Origin: Eubacteriales Family XIII. Incertae Sedis bacterium
GTDB lineage: Bacteria; Bacillota_A; Clostridia; Peptostreptococcales; Anaerovoracaceae
Direction: 5' to 3'
DNA length: 5,801 bases
Assembly: GCA_031280075.1 (NCBI GenBank)
Contig: JAITHG010000221.1
Location: 1-5,801 of the forward strand
In this document: one piece after another, positions 5,650 to 5,801 of the stretch
How the letters are laid out: the number at the start of each line of letters is the position of its first letter
Position numbering within the stretch: position 1 is the stretch's first letter
The notes under the pieces: model-generated
What the model was told of the DNA's origin: nothing
The model's input: only the letters and a program-made list of their open reading frames with translations
The model's database searches: none
Program-made: the position numbers and the translations under genes

Positions 5650-5678
5650 AGTATAATGAAACCGTTTTCACAAATCAA
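5650..5678 (-). promoter_or_regulatory. Sigma-70/A-type promoter of the ABM-TRAP operon
   Basis: On the minus strand, TTGATT (5678-5673) and TATACT (5655-5650) are separated by exactly 17 bp. This is the best promoter in the window. Transcription would start near 5643, giving a leader of about 33 nt before the ABM start codon at 5610. Confidence 0.75.
5657..5670. promoter_or_regulatory. cre / LacI-family operator inside the promoter spacer
   Basis: TGAAAACGGTTTCA (minus strand) matches the cre consensus TGWAANCGNTNWCA at every defined position, with the central CG expected for LacI-family proteins. It lies between the -35 and -10 elements, so binding should block RNA polymerase. The regulator could be CcpA (carbon catabolite repression) or a pathway-specific LacI-type repressor; no regulator gene is in the window. 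Confidence 0.65.
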
Positions 5679-5685
5679 GGGGCAT

Positions 5686-5801
5686 GAGGGGTCTTTTTTC
5701 CGTGCAGCACGCGCTTCTGCCCCGAACGCGTCCTCACGTACATCTAGGTACGCTCCGGGCGCGTTCGGGGCAGAAGCGCGCACTGCACGAAAAAAATCCT
5801 C
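5686..5801. repeat. Long near-perfect intergenic palindrome
   Basis: Arms 5701-5730 and 5760-5789 are inverted repeats of 30 bp with two mismatches (CA against TG after CGTGCAG). The symmetry continues outward through T6 (5694-5699) facing A7 (5790-5796) to GAGGGG and ATCCTC at the window edge, and inward to CGTAC/GTACG around ATCTAG (5737-5752). The T-run is on the 5' side of the stem and the A-run on the 3' side on both strands, opposite to an intrinsic terminator. It starts 7 bp upstream of the operon promoter. It may be a repeat-family (REP- or MITE-like) element or a transcribed giant hairpin. Its outer end may lie beyond the window. Confidence 0.85.

Noticed and set aside
5686..5801. 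Bidirectional intrinsic terminator.
   Set aside because: On each strand the T-run precedes the stem and the A-run follows it, the reverse of what termination needs.

Overview
The window reads as one minus-strand operon from a GC-rich bacterium with strong AGGAGG-type ribosome binding sites. It runs from a promoter near 5650-5678 down to the left edge, where the last gene is cut by the window. The host is uncertain. A lipoprotein solute receptor, purine-rich Shine-Dalgarno sites, a cre/LacI-type operator and an intergenic hairpin of the GTAGGGGCGACC type together suggest a GC-rich Firmicute such as a Negativicute (Selenomonas-like), but this is an inference from style and not an identification.

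In transcription order (right to left): a promoter with a 17-bp spacer that contains a perfect cre/LacI-type operator; a 98-aa antibiotic-biosynthesis-monooxygenase (ABM/YgiN-like) protein; a complete tripartite TRAP uptake system, made of the lipoprotein receptor DctP, the small membrane subunit DctQ and the large permease DctM; a 246-aa cyclase-family (kynurenine-formamidase/isatin-hydrolase-like) metal hydrolase with all its metal ligands; and the N-terminal half of an MFS transporter that is still open at base 1. The logic would be to take up an organic acid, hydrolyse an amide, lactam or ester bond and perhaps oxidise an aromatic or quinol intermediate, with the MFS protein exporting a product or importing a related compound. 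The substrate cannot be read from sequence. DctP has Glu where most TRAP receptors have the carboxylate-clamping Arg, so a standard C4-dicarboxylate assignment is doubtful.

The larger gaps between genes are full of repeats. A near-perfect ~115-bp palindrome lies upstream of the promoter. Two ~60-75-bp direct repeats lie between the ABM gene and dctP. A partial duplication of the dctP 3' end and an A+T-rich island with an operator-like palindrome lie between dctP and dctQ. A four-copy ~39-bp tandem array that includes the dctM stop codon, plus two copies of a GGTCGCCC hairpin motif, lie between dctM and the cyclase. Two membrane proteins (DctQ tail, MFS central loop) also carry unusual Gly/Asp-rich low-complexity segments. 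No RNA gene, CRISPR array, transposase or integrase is visible. I saw no convincing new defence or mobile system; the most unusual content is the TRAP-hydrolase-monooxygenase gene set and the repeats between its genes.
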